DNA of 32,143 nucleotides from Rhodospirillaceae bacterium (GTDB lineage Bacteria; Pseudomonadota; Alphaproteobacteria; Thalassobaculales; Thalassobaculaceae). Position 1 is the first letter of the stretch. Every line of letters begins with the position of its first letter. Shown here piece after piece: positions 8,825 to 16,752 of this stretch. The notes under the pieces were generated by a model, which saw only the letters and a list, made by a program, of their open reading frames with translations, did not search any database and had not been told where the DNA came from. The stretch covers positions 11,953-44,095 of the forward strand of contig PAQA01000025.1 of NCBI GenBank assembly GCA_002709155.1, in the 5' to 3' direction. The position numbers and the translations under genes were made by a program.

Positions 8825-10068
8825 ATGATACTTTCCTGTAACATTTGGATTGGTTTCTTTACTTTCCATTGGGTGACTTGCATAGAAGGACGCCAAGCCT
8901 TTTTAGAACCAATTTTTTCCAAATTCGATATGCTGATTCTAGTTAAGTCTCCTCCGAGTTTTTTTTGATTTTTTAAGACTACTGCTTCACCCTCGGTAGT
9001 AACGACGTTTGCAACAAGACAGCCGCCTGCCTTAAGAAAATCCCAGCATTGCTTGACCATCCCCTTGCTAGTTATGCCACCTCCAATAAAAATAGCATCA
9101 GGGGTTGGTAGTGTGGAGAGTATTGACGGTGCCTTATCATTTATTATCTTTAAGGTGGGAGCTCCCAACTTGCATGAATTTTGTGTGATGTTTTTTGCCC
9201 TTTCCGGGTTTGCTTCAATAGCGATTGCTTGGCAGCGATGATCCATTCGCATCCACTCTATTCCAATTGAGCCTGAACCGGCACCTACATCCCACAACAG
9301 GGCGCCCGGAAATGGCTCCAAAGCCGATAACGTTGTGACACGAACCTCTTGCTTTGTTATTTGCCCATCGTGAATAAATATGCTGTCTTGTAATCCTGGG
9401 GCTCGCGACTTAATCGCGTCAATATCAGAGCAATTTAGATCCACAGCAATAGTGTTAAAGGCCGCCCCAGGATTGTGCTGCCATTTATAAGCAATATCAT
9501 AGAAGGATCTTTCTTTAGTTCCATTCATATGTTCGAAAACTTTTATGATGCTGCTACCGTAACCCCTATTGGTGAGGAATTTCGCTACTAGTGATGGTGT
9601 GTCGCCATCGTGTGACAAAATAATAAGCTTCCCTCTCGGTCGCAAAAAGGTTTCTAGGGTGGCTATTGACCGTCCGTGGAGGCTAATTAAATCTGTGTCG
9701 TTGTGTGACCATCCCATGCGGGCGCATGCCAAAGTAGAGGCCGATAATGAGGGAAAAATTTGCATTTCATTGATAGAAAAAATGCGAGTTAGGGTATTGC
9801 CTATTCCGAACGAAAGTGGATCTCCTGTTGCCAGTATGCAAGTTTTTTTGCCTCTGAATGTTTCTAGCTTTTTCACGAGACTATGAATCGGCGACGGCCA
9901 AAGTATCTTTTTTTGTTTGGAATTGGGTACCATTTCGAGTTGACGTTGCCCACCAATTATAAACTCTGCTGTTTCCAAGAGGCGTATGGCTCTAGGGGAT
10001 AATCCACCAAGTCCATCCTCTCCAATTCCTATTACACTTAACCATCGATTATTCTCAAAGTTATTCAT
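8821..10068 (-). CDS. cobL: Precorrin-6Y C5,15-methyltransferase CobL (CbiE-CbiT fusion)
   Basis: A 415-residue protein with two methyltransferase domains. The N-terminal CbiE part shows VIGIGEDGLGGLSPRAI (12-28), FIIGGQRQLE (36-45) and CILATGDPLSFGIG (77-90). The CbiT part shows LLWDVGAGSGSIGIEWMR (257-274), a classical SAM motif I, with AIAIEANPERAKN as motif II, and AIFIGGGITSKGM. CobL methylates C5 and C15 and decarboxylates the C12 acetate side chain, giving precorrin-8. The fused form is the one usual in alphaproteobacteria. The ATG overlaps the cobH stop by 4 bp, and its stop overlaps the cobI start by 4 bp. Confidence 0.95.
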   Translation of the reverse strand: MNNFENNRWLSVIGIGEDGLGGLSPRAIRLLETAEFIIGGQRQLEMVPNSKQKKILWPSPIHSLVKKLETFRGKKTCILATGDPLSFGIGNTLTRIFSINEMQIFPSLSASTLACARMGWSHNDTDLISLHGRSIATLETFLRPRGKLIILSHDGDTPSLVAKFLTNRGYGSSIIKVFEHMNGTKERSFYDIAYKWQHNPGAAFNTIAVDLNCSDIDAIKSRAPGLQDSIFIHDGQITKQEVRVTTLSALEPFPGALLWDVGAGSGSIGIEWMRMDHRCQAIAIEANPERAKNITQNSCKLGAPTLKIINDKAPSILSTLPTPDAIFIGGGITSKGMVKQCWDFLKAGGCLVANVVTTEGEAVVLKNQKKLGGDLTRISISNLEKIGSKKAWRPSMQVTQWKVKKPIQMLQESII

Positions 10069-10706
10069 TCTGTGTCCTGCTCGATGGATATTCTTATCAA
10101 AGCATTTAAGGCTGCTGCTGCTATGGCACTGCCGCCTCGACGACCCAATAACGTAATATGTGGTATTTTCAATGTTGTCTTAGCCAGCGCCTCCTTCGAC
10201 TCAGCAGCACCGACAAAACCAACAGGAAAGCCGAGAACCGCCGCGGGCATTGGAGCTCCAGACTCAATTTCTTCAATAATCCGGAACAACGCTGTAGGGG
10301 CGTTGCCGATAACAATTATTGCCCCAGCTTGATGTTCCCTCCATAGCGTTACTTGGGCAGCTGAGCGAGTAGTTTGTTCATTTTTGGCTATACTCAAAAC
10401 ACTGGGATGATTCAAAAAGCAGTGTGCCCTTAAATTACTGTCATTCGAGATGGAAATCCCGGATGTGACCATATTACAATCGCAGATTATTTTAGCGTTC
10501 CTAGATATTGCAGTAAGCACCTCCTTGATAACGGTTGGAGAAAATTTTAAATCGTTGCCTATTTCGGGCATCCCCGACGCATGGATTATTCTTATGGCAA
10601 CTTTCGCCTCTTCCGTGTCAAAGCGACTTAAATCCGCTTCTTTTTGAACTATTTCAAAGGATCGCTGATAAATTTCATTCGGATTTTTTATGTAATTTAA
10701 TGACAT
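10065..10706 (-). CDS. cobH: Precorrin-8X methylmutase CobH/CbiC
   Basis: A 213-residue protein of the CobH/CbiC family, which moves the C11 methyl group to C12 to give hydrogenobyrinic or cobyrinic acid. Motifs seen are RIIHASGMPEIGNDLKFSP (about 38-56, with the catalytic histidine in IHASGM), IICDCNMVTSGIS, and VLGFPVGFVGAAESKEAL, then LLGRRGGSAIAAAALNAL at the end. It is the first recognised gene of the minus-strand operon. Its ATG shares one base with the stop codon of a possible 30-codon upstream ORF (TAATG), and the AAGG upstream lies inside a small hairpin, which suggests control of translation of the whole operon. Confidence 0.95.
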   Translation of the reverse strand: MSLNYIKNPNEIYQRSFEIVQKEADLSRFDTEEAKVAIRIIHASGMPEIGNDLKFSPTVIKEVLTAISRNAKIICDCNMVTSGISISNDSNLRAHCFLNHPSVLSIAKNEQTTRSAAQVTLWREHQAGAIIVIGNAPTALFRIIEEIESGAPMPAAVLGFPVGFVGAAESKEALAKTTLKIPHITLLGRRGGSAIAAAALNALIRISIEQDTE

Positions 10707-10798
10707 TAAAGGCTTAACCTTTTGCGATTGTTTTGTCTTTTCTTCATTGTTGAGATTTTTTGATTACTTGCCGCTTCCAACCCGGTTTTAAAGGCCAT
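10706..10798 (-). CDS. Possible 30-residue leader ORF coupled to cobH
   Basis: An ATG at 10798 opens 30 codons (MAFKTGLEAASNQKI, then a lysine/arginine-rich tail KKRQNNRKR) and stops at TAA 10706-10708, whose last base is the first base of the cobH ATG. This TAATG arrangement is typical of coupled genes. No clear ribosome-binding site is seen: GGAG lies about 20 bp upstream. The reading frame stays open further back to a TAG, so a longer form from a TTG near 10861 is possible. The peptide resembles nothing I recognise. It may be a leader peptide or chance. Confidence 0.3.
   Translation of the reverse strand: MAFKTGLEAASNQKISTMKKRQNNRKRLSL
10708..10722 (-). promoter_or_regulatory. Hairpin covering the cobH Shine-Dalgarno-like AAGG
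   Basis: On the minus strand, AAAGG and CCTTT flank a five-base loop (TTAAG) directly before the cobH start codon. The 5' arm holds the only purine-rich ribosome-site candidate. If formed, the hairpin would hide it. The stem is short and A/U-rich, so its effect is uncertain. Confidence 0.35.
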
Positions 10799-10808
10799 GG
10801 GTTTGGGG

Positions 10809-10944
10809 CTATTGCCCACTCCTGTGGCGCGTAGAGATTGATATCCGATTGGATCTATCAACCGCTAGCTACTCGTCCGGTCGTCATGGCTCGCATGTCC
10901 CAACAAGATCTAGGTTTACGCTTTATGGCCAAGTTGGGCAATAG
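10809..10944. ncRNA. Candidate structured RNA in the cobH / SDR divergent gap
   Basis: CTATTGCCCA at 10809-10818 is perfectly complementary to TGGGCAATAG at 10935-10944. In register inside it, TGGC (10825-10828) pairs with GCCA (10928-10931), and GCGTA (10829-10833) pairs with TACGC (10917-10921). Inside that, TTGATA-TCC / GGA-(2-nt bulge)-TATCAA forms a 9-bp hairpin at 10838-10861 with a GATT loop. CC-TAG at 10862-10868 can pair with CTA-GG at 10910-10914. Together these make a closing helix and a three-way-junction-like fold. The strand is unclear. On the minus strand it would be the cobH leader. On the plus strand, G-U pairs extend some helices, and it could be a free small RNA or the leader of the SDR gene. 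I could not match it to a named family. A short mobile element with inverted ends is an alternative. Confidence 0.4.
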
Positions 10945-11024
10945 TGATAATAATTGTGTTTTTTAATGATTTTGAGATAAACACTATTCTAATCTGCACA
11001 AAGTAATAAAATAAGAGAATCTTG

Positions 11025-11921
11025 ATGAGTGAATCTCCAGTCCCCAAAATACCACCAGGCCATTTATTCTGCTTCGGGCTAGGCTTTACTGCATCTCGCC
11101 TCGCGCTCCGATTACTTGAAGCTGGATGGAGAATTTCTGGTACAACGCGATCACTCGAGAATGTAGAGAAGTGGACATCGGTGGGTATAGAAACCTATTT
11201 ATTTGATGGAACTGCTTCAATAACGGCCAAAGATGATCTGTTCTCTGACATAACACATTTGGTGGCATCGATACCGCCGACAGATTTGGGCGAGTTGCCT
11301 CTTTTGTTTCATCAAAAACAACTTGTCAGCTCCGAAAAATTAAAATGGGCAGCATACTTATCAACTCCAGCAGTCTATGGGGATAGGAGGGGTGCGCTCG
11401 TCAGTGAGGCTGATTTGCCCCAACCGGGATCTAGGAGAGGAGAGAGACGGTTAAAGGCTGAAAATTCCTGGTTAAATGCTTTAAAAAATAGTTCAACGTC
11501 TATTCAAATTATGCGACTTGCTGGAATTTATGGTCCGGGACGGAATGTAATAGATCAAGTACTGGGTGGTAGAGCGAGGATTATTGAAAAGCAGGACCAG
11601 GTTTTCAACAGAATTCACGTTGATGACATCGGGACTATATTAATGGCATCTATAGATCGACCCAACGATGGTGCGATTTATAATGTGGCGGACCAAGAAG
11701 CCTGCCCAAGTGGTGACGTAGTGCGCTTTGCCTGCAACCTCGTCGGGATTACTGCACCCGAACCAATCTTGTTTGAAGACGCTGAGTTATCAGAGATGGC
11801 AAAATCTTTCTACAGCGAGTGCAAAAGATTAGTGACAGATAAGATAAAAAATGAGCTTGGGGTAGAATTACAGTATCCAACTTATAGAGAAGGTTTGAAA
11901 TCGATTTTTGAAAGTGGGTGA
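11025..11921 (+). CDS. NAD(P)-dependent epimerase/SDR-family protein (YeeZ-like)
   Basis: A 298-residue extended-SDR protein. The dinucleotide-binding site is FCFGLGFTASRLALRLLEAGW near residues 12-32 (G-x-G-F-T-x-x pattern). The active-site region has YLSTPAVYGDRRG (about 110-122), where the tyrosine of VYGD is the catalytic candidate. MRLAGIYGPGRN and a C-terminal NVADQEACPSGDVVRF are typical of the NAD-dependent epimerase/dehydratase family. The substrate is unknown. The ATG at 11025 is preferred over the TTG directly before it (11022); AAGAGAA lies about 5-9 bp upstream. It is transcribed away from the cob operon and converges on cobO, so a link to cobalamin is only positional. Confidence 0.85.
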   Translation: MSESPVPKIPPGHLFCFGLGFTASRLALRLLEAGWRISGTTRSLENVEKWTSVGIETYLFDGTASITAKDDLFSDITHLVASIPPTDLGELPLLFHQKQLVSSEKLKWAAYLSTPAVYGDRRGALVSEADLPQPGSRRGERRLKAENSWLNALKNSSTSIQIMRLAGIYGPGRNVIDQVLGGRARIIEKQDQVFNRIHVDDIGTILMASIDRPNDGAIYNVADQEACPSGDVVRFACNLVGITAPEPILFEDAELSEMAKSFYSECKRLVTDKIKNELGVELQYPTYREGLKSIFESG

Positions 11922-11948
11922 ACGATAATTTATGTCGTTTACTTCAAT

Positions 11949-12587
11949 TTAAAACTCTATACCGGGCTGCGCTTTGAAACCAGATCTGAAAGGATGTTTA
12001 ATCATAGTCATTTCTGTAACTAAATCGGCTGCCTCAATCAGTTCCTCTTTGGCATTTCTCCCTGTAACGATAACATGAAGTTCGTTGCGCTTATTTTTAA
12101 GCGTCTTTAATACTTCATCGATTTGAAGATAGTCGTATCTCAATACTATATTTAATTCGTCCATTAACACCATTGAGTAGTTGGGATCGTTCATCATTGA
12201 CTTTGCTTGCGCCCATGCCGCCTCGGCGGCAGCAATATCTCTTCCCAAGTCTTGTGTGTCCCATGTAAAACCCTCACCCATCGTATGGATTGTAACTTGA
12301 TCAGGAAAGGCTTCGAGTACCTTTTTCTCTCCAGTCTCCCATTTGCCCTTGACGAATTGCACAACGCCAACACGCATCCCATGACCAATGCCGCGACAAA
12401 TCATACCAAAAGCGGCCGTCGATTTACCCTTACCCTTTCCAGTGTTTACAACTAAAAGCCCCCCTGTTTTAGTTTTAGTAGCCATTATTTTGTTTCGGGC
12501 GGCCTTTTTCTTAGCCATTTTCTCAGCGTGTCGTTCTGCTGTTTTTGACTGGCCTGTGTTGCTACTATTAGAATCTAGGTCAGACAT
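11949..12587 (-). CDS. cobO: Corrinoid adenosyltransferase CobO
   Basis: A 212-residue CobA/CobO-type ATP:cob(I)alamin adenosyltransferase, which attaches the 5'-deoxyadenosyl group to cob(I)yrinic acid a,c-diamide. The P-loop VNTGKGKGKSTAAFG is unmistakable, followed by GVVQFVKGKW. MVLMDELNIVLRYDYL is the Walker-B-like segment, and the C-terminus HPFRSGFKAQPGIEF is the standard end of the family. I chose the ATG at 12587 because GGAG sits about 8 bp upstream; starts at 12608 or 12599 would add a few residues. A lysine-rich N-terminal arm of about 35 residues precedes the core, as usual for the family. It is a single gene, separate from the main cob operon. Confidence 0.95.
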   Translation of the reverse strand: MSDLDSNSSNTGQSKTAERHAEKMAKKKAARNKIMATKTKTGGLLVVNTGKGKGKSTAAFGMICRGIGHGMRVGVVQFVKGKWETGEKKVLEAFPDQVTIHTMGEGFTWDTQDLGRDIAAAEAAWAQAKSMMNDPNYSMVLMDELNIVLRYDYLQIDEVLKTLKNKRNELHVIVTGRNAKEELIEAADLVTEMTMIKHPFRSGFKAQPGIEF

Positions 12588-12981
12588 TAAAGGCTCCATA
12601 AATTTCATTAAACTGCTCGTTGAGTACGGTAAATTCTATGCTACGTATAATATTCTCAAAGGTCAAAGTCGTTAGGTAGATTAATGCCATAGTACATAAC
12701 AGAGGGCTTTTAGCAGCTCGTTTTTAGTGCCGCCTGTTCCCCGTCAAGCGGGAAGTTTGAACTTGTTTTTGGAGAAAGTAATCATTTTGATTCAAGATCG
12801 TAGAAATAAAATCAAGGTCAAAGCGTGATTGTATTGAGTTTGTTGTAGTTTTTTCATTTTTTAAATAGGTATATCTATAGTTTTTGGGTATTTAGTAAAA
12901 AAATATTGGTAAAGTGATTCTTTGAAGGGTTTTTAAGCATCATATTGCCCGAGAGCTAGATGACTAAATAAGAGGGTTTTT
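12588..12981. other. 394-bp divergent gap (cobO / ribF)
   Basis: AT-rich, with no convincing ORF. At 12737-12754 a hairpin TTCCC(C)G-TCAAG-CGGGAA is visible; no T-run follows it directly, so it is not an obvious terminator. On the cobO side, TTGACC followed 17 bp later by TAGCAT (near 12631-12670, minus strand) could be a weak promoter. On the ribF side, AGAGGG at 12971-12976 is a good ribosome site 5 bp before the ATG. No cobalamin riboswitch or tRNA was recognised. Confidence 0.45.
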
Positions 12982-13923
12982 ATGCGTATAGTGCAACATA
13001 CCAGCCAAATAAGATCTGAGGATCGAGGAAGTGTGGCTGCTGTTGGAAATTTTGATGGAGTACATTTAGGCCATCAGAAGGTTATTCAAGAAGCGTCTCG
13101 AATAGCTAATGGACTTAAAGCACCGCTATCGGTTCTGACGTTCGAACCGCATCCGAGAATGTTATTTCAAACTGACGGTGCGCCATTTAGATTAACAACG
13201 AGAGCATCGAAGTCTGATGTGCTCGCGGAAATCGGGGTTGAACTGCTTATCGAATTACCTTTTGATAACGCATTTTCACAACTTTCTGCAGAGGATTTCG
13301 TAACGAAGGTATTAGCTGAGGCCTTAGGCCTCAAACATGTAGTTTGTGGCTATGATTTTGTGTTTGGTCATAGAAGACGTGGTACCCCCGAAATATTAGA
13401 GCATTTATGCGGTAATACTGGCATAGGTGTGAGTAGAATGCCGGCATTTTCAGAGACAGACGGTGCGGTTTACTCATCGACCAGAGTTCGTCAATGCTTG
13501 ACAGAGGGGGACCCTCGTGGGGCTGCTGAATTGCTTGGCCGCCCATGGTCTTTTACAAGCACGGTAGAGACTGGGGATAAGCGTGGCCGAACAATTGGTT
13601 TTCCAACCTGTAATCTTCGTGTAGTTGATCTAGTGCAACCTGCTTATGGCGTTTATGCTGTTTTGGTGCAGTTGCATAATGAAACTGACTGGCTACCTGG
13701 TGTTGCCAATTTTGGAAGAAGACCAACGGTCAATGACCGTGGTGCATTATTTGAAGTTAACCTGTTTGATTTGGATAAAGATCTATATGATCAACAATTA
13801 ACGATAAGGATTATTGACTTTATCCGCCCAGAAATGAAATTTAGTGGAATAGATGACTTGAAGACGCAGATAACGTTAGATGCTATGAGAGCGAAAGAAT
13901 TCCTCTCGGAAATAAGAAGTTAA
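12982..13923 (+). CDS. ribF: Bifunctional riboflavin kinase / FAD synthetase RibF
   Basis: A 313-residue protein of normal RibF length that makes FMN from riboflavin and FAD from FMN. The N-terminal adenylyltransferase domain has VGNFDGVHLGHQKVI (21-35) with the HxGH-like nucleotidyl-transfer motif, and LTFEPHPRMLF (53-63). VVCGYDFVFGHRRRG and YSSTRVRQCLTEGD end that domain. The C-terminal kinase domain shows GDKRGRTIGFPTCNL and GVANFGRRPTV. An AGAGGG ribosome site is well placed. It starts the run ribF-ileS-lspA-DUF3035-M16-M16, an order common in alphaproteobacteria. Confidence 0.96.
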   Translation: MRIVQHTSQIRSEDRGSVAAVGNFDGVHLGHQKVIQEASRIANGLKAPLSVLTFEPHPRMLFQTDGAPFRLTTRASKSDVLAEIGVELLIELPFDNAFSQLSAEDFVTKVLAEALGLKHVVCGYDFVFGHRRRGTPEILEHLCGNTGIGVSRMPAFSETDGAVYSSTRVRQCLTEGDPRGAAELLGRPWSFTSTVETGDKRGRTIGFPTCNLRVVDLVQPAYGVYAVLVQLHNETDWLPGVANFGRRPTVNDRGALFEVNLFDLDKDLYDQQLTIRIIDFIRPEMKFSGIDDLKTQITLDAMRAKEFLSEIRS

Positions 13924-13942
13924 ATTTTAGGACATTTGATTA

Positions 13943-16747
13943 ATGACCATAGATTATAAAGACACAATTTTTCTCCCGAAGACGGATTTCCCAATGCGGG
14001 CAGGCCTCCCAAAAAAGGAACCTGAGATATTGGCGGAATGGGAGCGTATTGACCTTGAGAAAAGACTAAGAGAAGACCGAAAAGGAAAAGAAAAGTTTAT
14101 CCTGCATGATGGTCCACCATACGCCAATGGGCACCTTCATATGGGTCATGCTCTAAATAAAATACTTAAAGACGTGATTAACCGTTCTCAGCAAATGCTG
14201 GATAAAGATGCCAATTATGTGCCTGGTTGGGATTGCCACGGCTTGCCGATTGAATGGAAAATCGAAGAGGGATATCGGGAAAAAGGTCTTGATAAAGATA
14301 GTGTCCCTATAATTGAATTTCGTAAGCAATGTCGAGATTTTGCGGAAGAATGGATTAAGATACAGACTGCTGAATTTAAGCGACTTGGTGTAACTGGAAC
14401 TTGGGATAATCCATATACAACGATGACCTTTGCAGCTGAAGCTCAAATATCAAGAGAGATAGGGAAGTTTTTGATGAATGGTGGCCTATATAAAGGCGCC
14501 AAACCTGTACTGTGGTCGGTTGTGGAAAAGACAGCCCTAGCTGATGCGGAAGTTGAATACCATGATCATAAATCTACTACTATTTATGTACGTTTCCCAA
14601 TAGTTAGCAGTAATCAATCCATTCTCGAAGGGGCGTCTATAGTGATATGGACAACTACACCATGGACTATCCCTGGAAACCGGGCTGTTGCGTATGGAGA
14701 GCAATTTGACTACGGCGTCTATCAAGTTGAGGAAATAGATGAGGAAAGCACGGCGATTGTTGGCGAAAAACTTGTTATAGGTAGTGCGCTTGCGGAAGAG
14801 GTCGAGAAGGCCGCCAAAATAACAAAAATGCGACAGATTGGGTCTATAAAGGGAGCTGATTTTTCTGACGCAATATTATCACATCCCCTAAGAGGCTCTG
14901 GTTTTGATTTCAATGTGCCTATGTTGCCAGCCGATTTTGTCACATTGGAGCAGGGCAGTGGCTTTGTTCACATAGCTCCGGGAGCTGGTTCGGATGACTT
15001 CGAACTCGGCCTTGAACATGGACTAGAAGTTGTTACTAACGTTGATGACTCGGGAAAGTTTTATGACCATATTCCTCTAGTTGCGGGAATGGATGTTATC
15101 AAAGATAACTATCAGATAGCCATGATCGTTAAAGACGCTGGGGCACTAGTTGCTGTTGGCCGGTTAACACACAGCTATCCGCATTCTTGGAGATCCAAAG
15201 CTCCACTTATTTTCCGGACTACGCCTCAATGGTTTATTTCTATGGAGACTAACGACCTTCGCAAGTCAGCTTTGTCAGCACTAGATGACACACGGTTTAT
15301 TCCAGAACGTGGTCATACCAGATTGAAAACGATGATTGAACAGCGGCCCGATTGGTGTGTTTCCAGGCAAAGAGCGTGGGGCGTGCCAATCACAGTGTTT
15401 TTAGATAAAAGAACTGGTGAACCGTTAAGAGACCAATCTGTTATCGATAGAATTAGCTCTATTTTTGAAGAAGAGGGATCCGACGCCTGGTACATCAGCG
15501 ATCCGCAACGTTTTCTTGGAAATGACTATGATGCGAAAGATTTCGAACAAATTAAGGATATTATAGAAGTTTGGTTTGATAGTGGTTCATCTCACACCTT
15601 TGTTTTAGAGGCTCGTCCAGAATTGAAATGGCCAGCTTCACTGTATCTAGAGGGCTCTGATCAACATAGAGGTTGGTTCCACACTTCCTTGCTCCAATCT
15701 AGTGGGACGCGAGGTCGGGCCCCATTTGAGGCCGTTTTGACGCATGGGTTTGTTTTGGATGAGGCGGGTCGTAAAATGTCAAAGTCGATGGGAAATGTAA
15801 CTGCACCTCAGGATGTCATCGATAGGAGTGGAGCCGATATCTTGAGGCTCTGGGTTGTAGGATCGGACTATTCCGAAGACTTGCGCATCGGGCCGGAGAT
15901 TTTAAAAAGACAAGTGGATTTATATAGACGTCTAAGAAATACGCTAAGGTACGTATTAGGCAACTTAAATGATTTTAAAGAAAGCGAACGAGTGGATTTG
16001 GCTGATATGCCAGAGCTTGAACGTTGGGTTCTTCATAGATTATCGGAGTTAGACATCATTATTAGAGAGGGTGTAGATAACTTTGATTTTCATGCCCTAT
16101 TCCAACAATTACATAATTTCTGTGCAGTTGACCTATCCGCTTTCTATTTTGATATGAGAAAAGATGTTTTGTATTGTGATTCATCCGACTCTCTCAGACG
16201 CAGAGCAACGCGCACGGTACTAGATATTTTGTTCAATAGTTTGACGACCTGGCTTGCTCCTATTTTATGTTTTACTGCTGAAGAAGCATGGCAGGCCAGG
16301 GTTAAAAATTCGAAAGATTCAGTTCATCTAAAAACGTTTATGGAGATCCCAAAAGATTGGAACAATAAAAAATTGGCCCAGAAATGGGATTTGATTCGGG
16401 ATGTGAGAAAAGTAGTTACGGGCGCTTTGGAAATAGAAAGAGCTGAAAAAAGGATCGGATCATCTCTTCAGGCAAAACCAACCGTTTATTTAACATCTGA
16501 TGCTGTGGCTGCCCTGGAGGGATTAGATGCTGCTGATATTTTTATAACATCAGGCGTTACTCTCGTGGAATCAGAGCCCCCAGCAAATGCATTCAGGTTG
16601 GAGGAGGTCGCTGGCGTTGGCGTTGTCCAAGGTTCAGCTGATGGTACTAAATGCGAACGGTGTTGGAAAATACTGCCGGAGGTAGGAGCGAATAACGAAC
16701 CAGTCTGTGACAGGTGTGCAGATGCTCTTAAGCATAACGGCTCCTGA
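13943..16747 (+). CDS. ileS: Isoleucyl-tRNA synthetase
   Basis: A 934-residue class I synthetase of full length that charges tRNA-Ile. The HIGH motif is HMGH at residues 66-69 within HDGPPYANGHLHMGHAL. The KMSKS motif is intact at 611-615 (GRKMSKSMGN). The editing domain is present (TTTPWTIPGNRAVAY and the segment after). The C-terminus carries a zinc-binding pair of cysteine motifs, CERCWK and CDRCADAL, as in the bacterial-type enzyme. It lies 19 bp downstream of ribF and 5 bp upstream of lspA, so these are probably co-transcribed. Confidence 0.98.
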   Translation: MTIDYKDTIFLPKTDFPMRAGLPKKEPEILAEWERIDLEKRLREDRKGKEKFILHDGPPYANGHLHMGHALNKILKDVINRSQQMLDKDANYVPGWDCHGLPIEWKIEEGYREKGLDKDSVPIIEFRKQCRDFAEEWIKIQTAEFKRLGVTGTWDNPYTTMTFAAEAQISREIGKFLMNGGLYKGAKPVLWSVVEKTALADAEVEYHDHKSTTIYVRFPIVSSNQSILEGASIVIWTTTPWTIPGNRAVAYGEQFDYGVYQVEEIDEESTAIVGEKLVIGSALAEEVEKAAKITKMRQIGSIKGADFSDAILSHPLRGSGFDFNVPMLPADFVTLEQGSGFVHIAPGAGSDDFELGLEHGLEVVTNVDDSGKFYDHIPLVAGMDVIKDNYQIAMIVKDAGALVAVGRLTHSYPHSWRSKAPLIFRTTPQWFISMETNDLRKSALSALDDTRFIPERGHTRLKTMIEQRPDWCVSRQRAWGVPITVFLDKRTGEPLRDQSVIDRISSIFEEEGSDAWYISDPQRFLGNDYDAKDFEQIKDIIEVWFDSGSSHTFVLEARPELKWPASLYLEGSDQHRGWFHTSLLQSSGTRGRAPFEAVLTHGFVLDEAGRKMSKSMGNVTAPQDVIDRSGADILRLWVVGSDYSEDLRIGPEILKRQVDLYRRLRNTLRYVLGNLNDFKESERVDLADMPELERWVLHRLSELDIIIREGVDNFDFHALFQQLHNFCAVDLSAFYFDMRKDVLYCDSSDSLRRRATRTVLDILFNSLTTWLAPILCFTAEEAWQARVKNSKDSVHLKTFMEIPKDWNNKKLAQKWDLIRDVRKVVTGALEIERAEKRIGSSLQAKPTVYLTSDAVAALEGLDAADIFITSGVTLVESEPPANAFRLEEVAGVGVVQGSADGTKCERCWKILPEVGANNEPVCDRCADALKHNGS

Positions 16748-16752
16748 TTACT

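Larger units (their letters stand above)
10707..11024. other. 318-bp divergent gap (cobH / SDR gene)
   Basis: The gap contains the candidate structured RNA (10809-10944), the possible 30-codon leader ORF and the small hairpin before cobH. On the minus strand just after the structured part, CCAA-A-CCC (about 10799-10806) can pair with GGGTTGG (about 10777-10783) around a 15-nt loop that holds the leader ORF start codon. All three minus frames are open over part of this stretch, and a 50-codon plus frame without a start codon is also open; none resembles a known protein. The canonical cobalamin riboswitch B12 box was looked for on both strands and not seen. Confidence 0.5.

Noticed and set aside
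8825-8896. Longer cobI start at 8896
   Set aside because: The added 24 residues overlap cobL and precede the conserved MSGKIYGVGVGPGD start, which has its own AGGAAAG ribosome site.
10779-10944. Plus-strand open frame of about 50 codons in the cobH/SDR gap
   Set aside because: It has no start codon or ribosome site, and the product resembles nothing I recognise; the openness is shared by several frames in the same stretch.
10795-10950. Canonical cobalamin riboswitch upstream of cobH
   Set aside because: The B12 box (AGCCAGGAGACCTGCC-like) and the conserved GCCACTG/GGGAAGG core were not found on either strand; only a loose GCCACAGGAGTGGGC is present.
12737-12754. Hairpin in the cobO/ribF gap as a rho-independent terminator
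   Set aside because: No T-run follows it directly on either strand, and it lies between two diverging genes where no terminator is needed.
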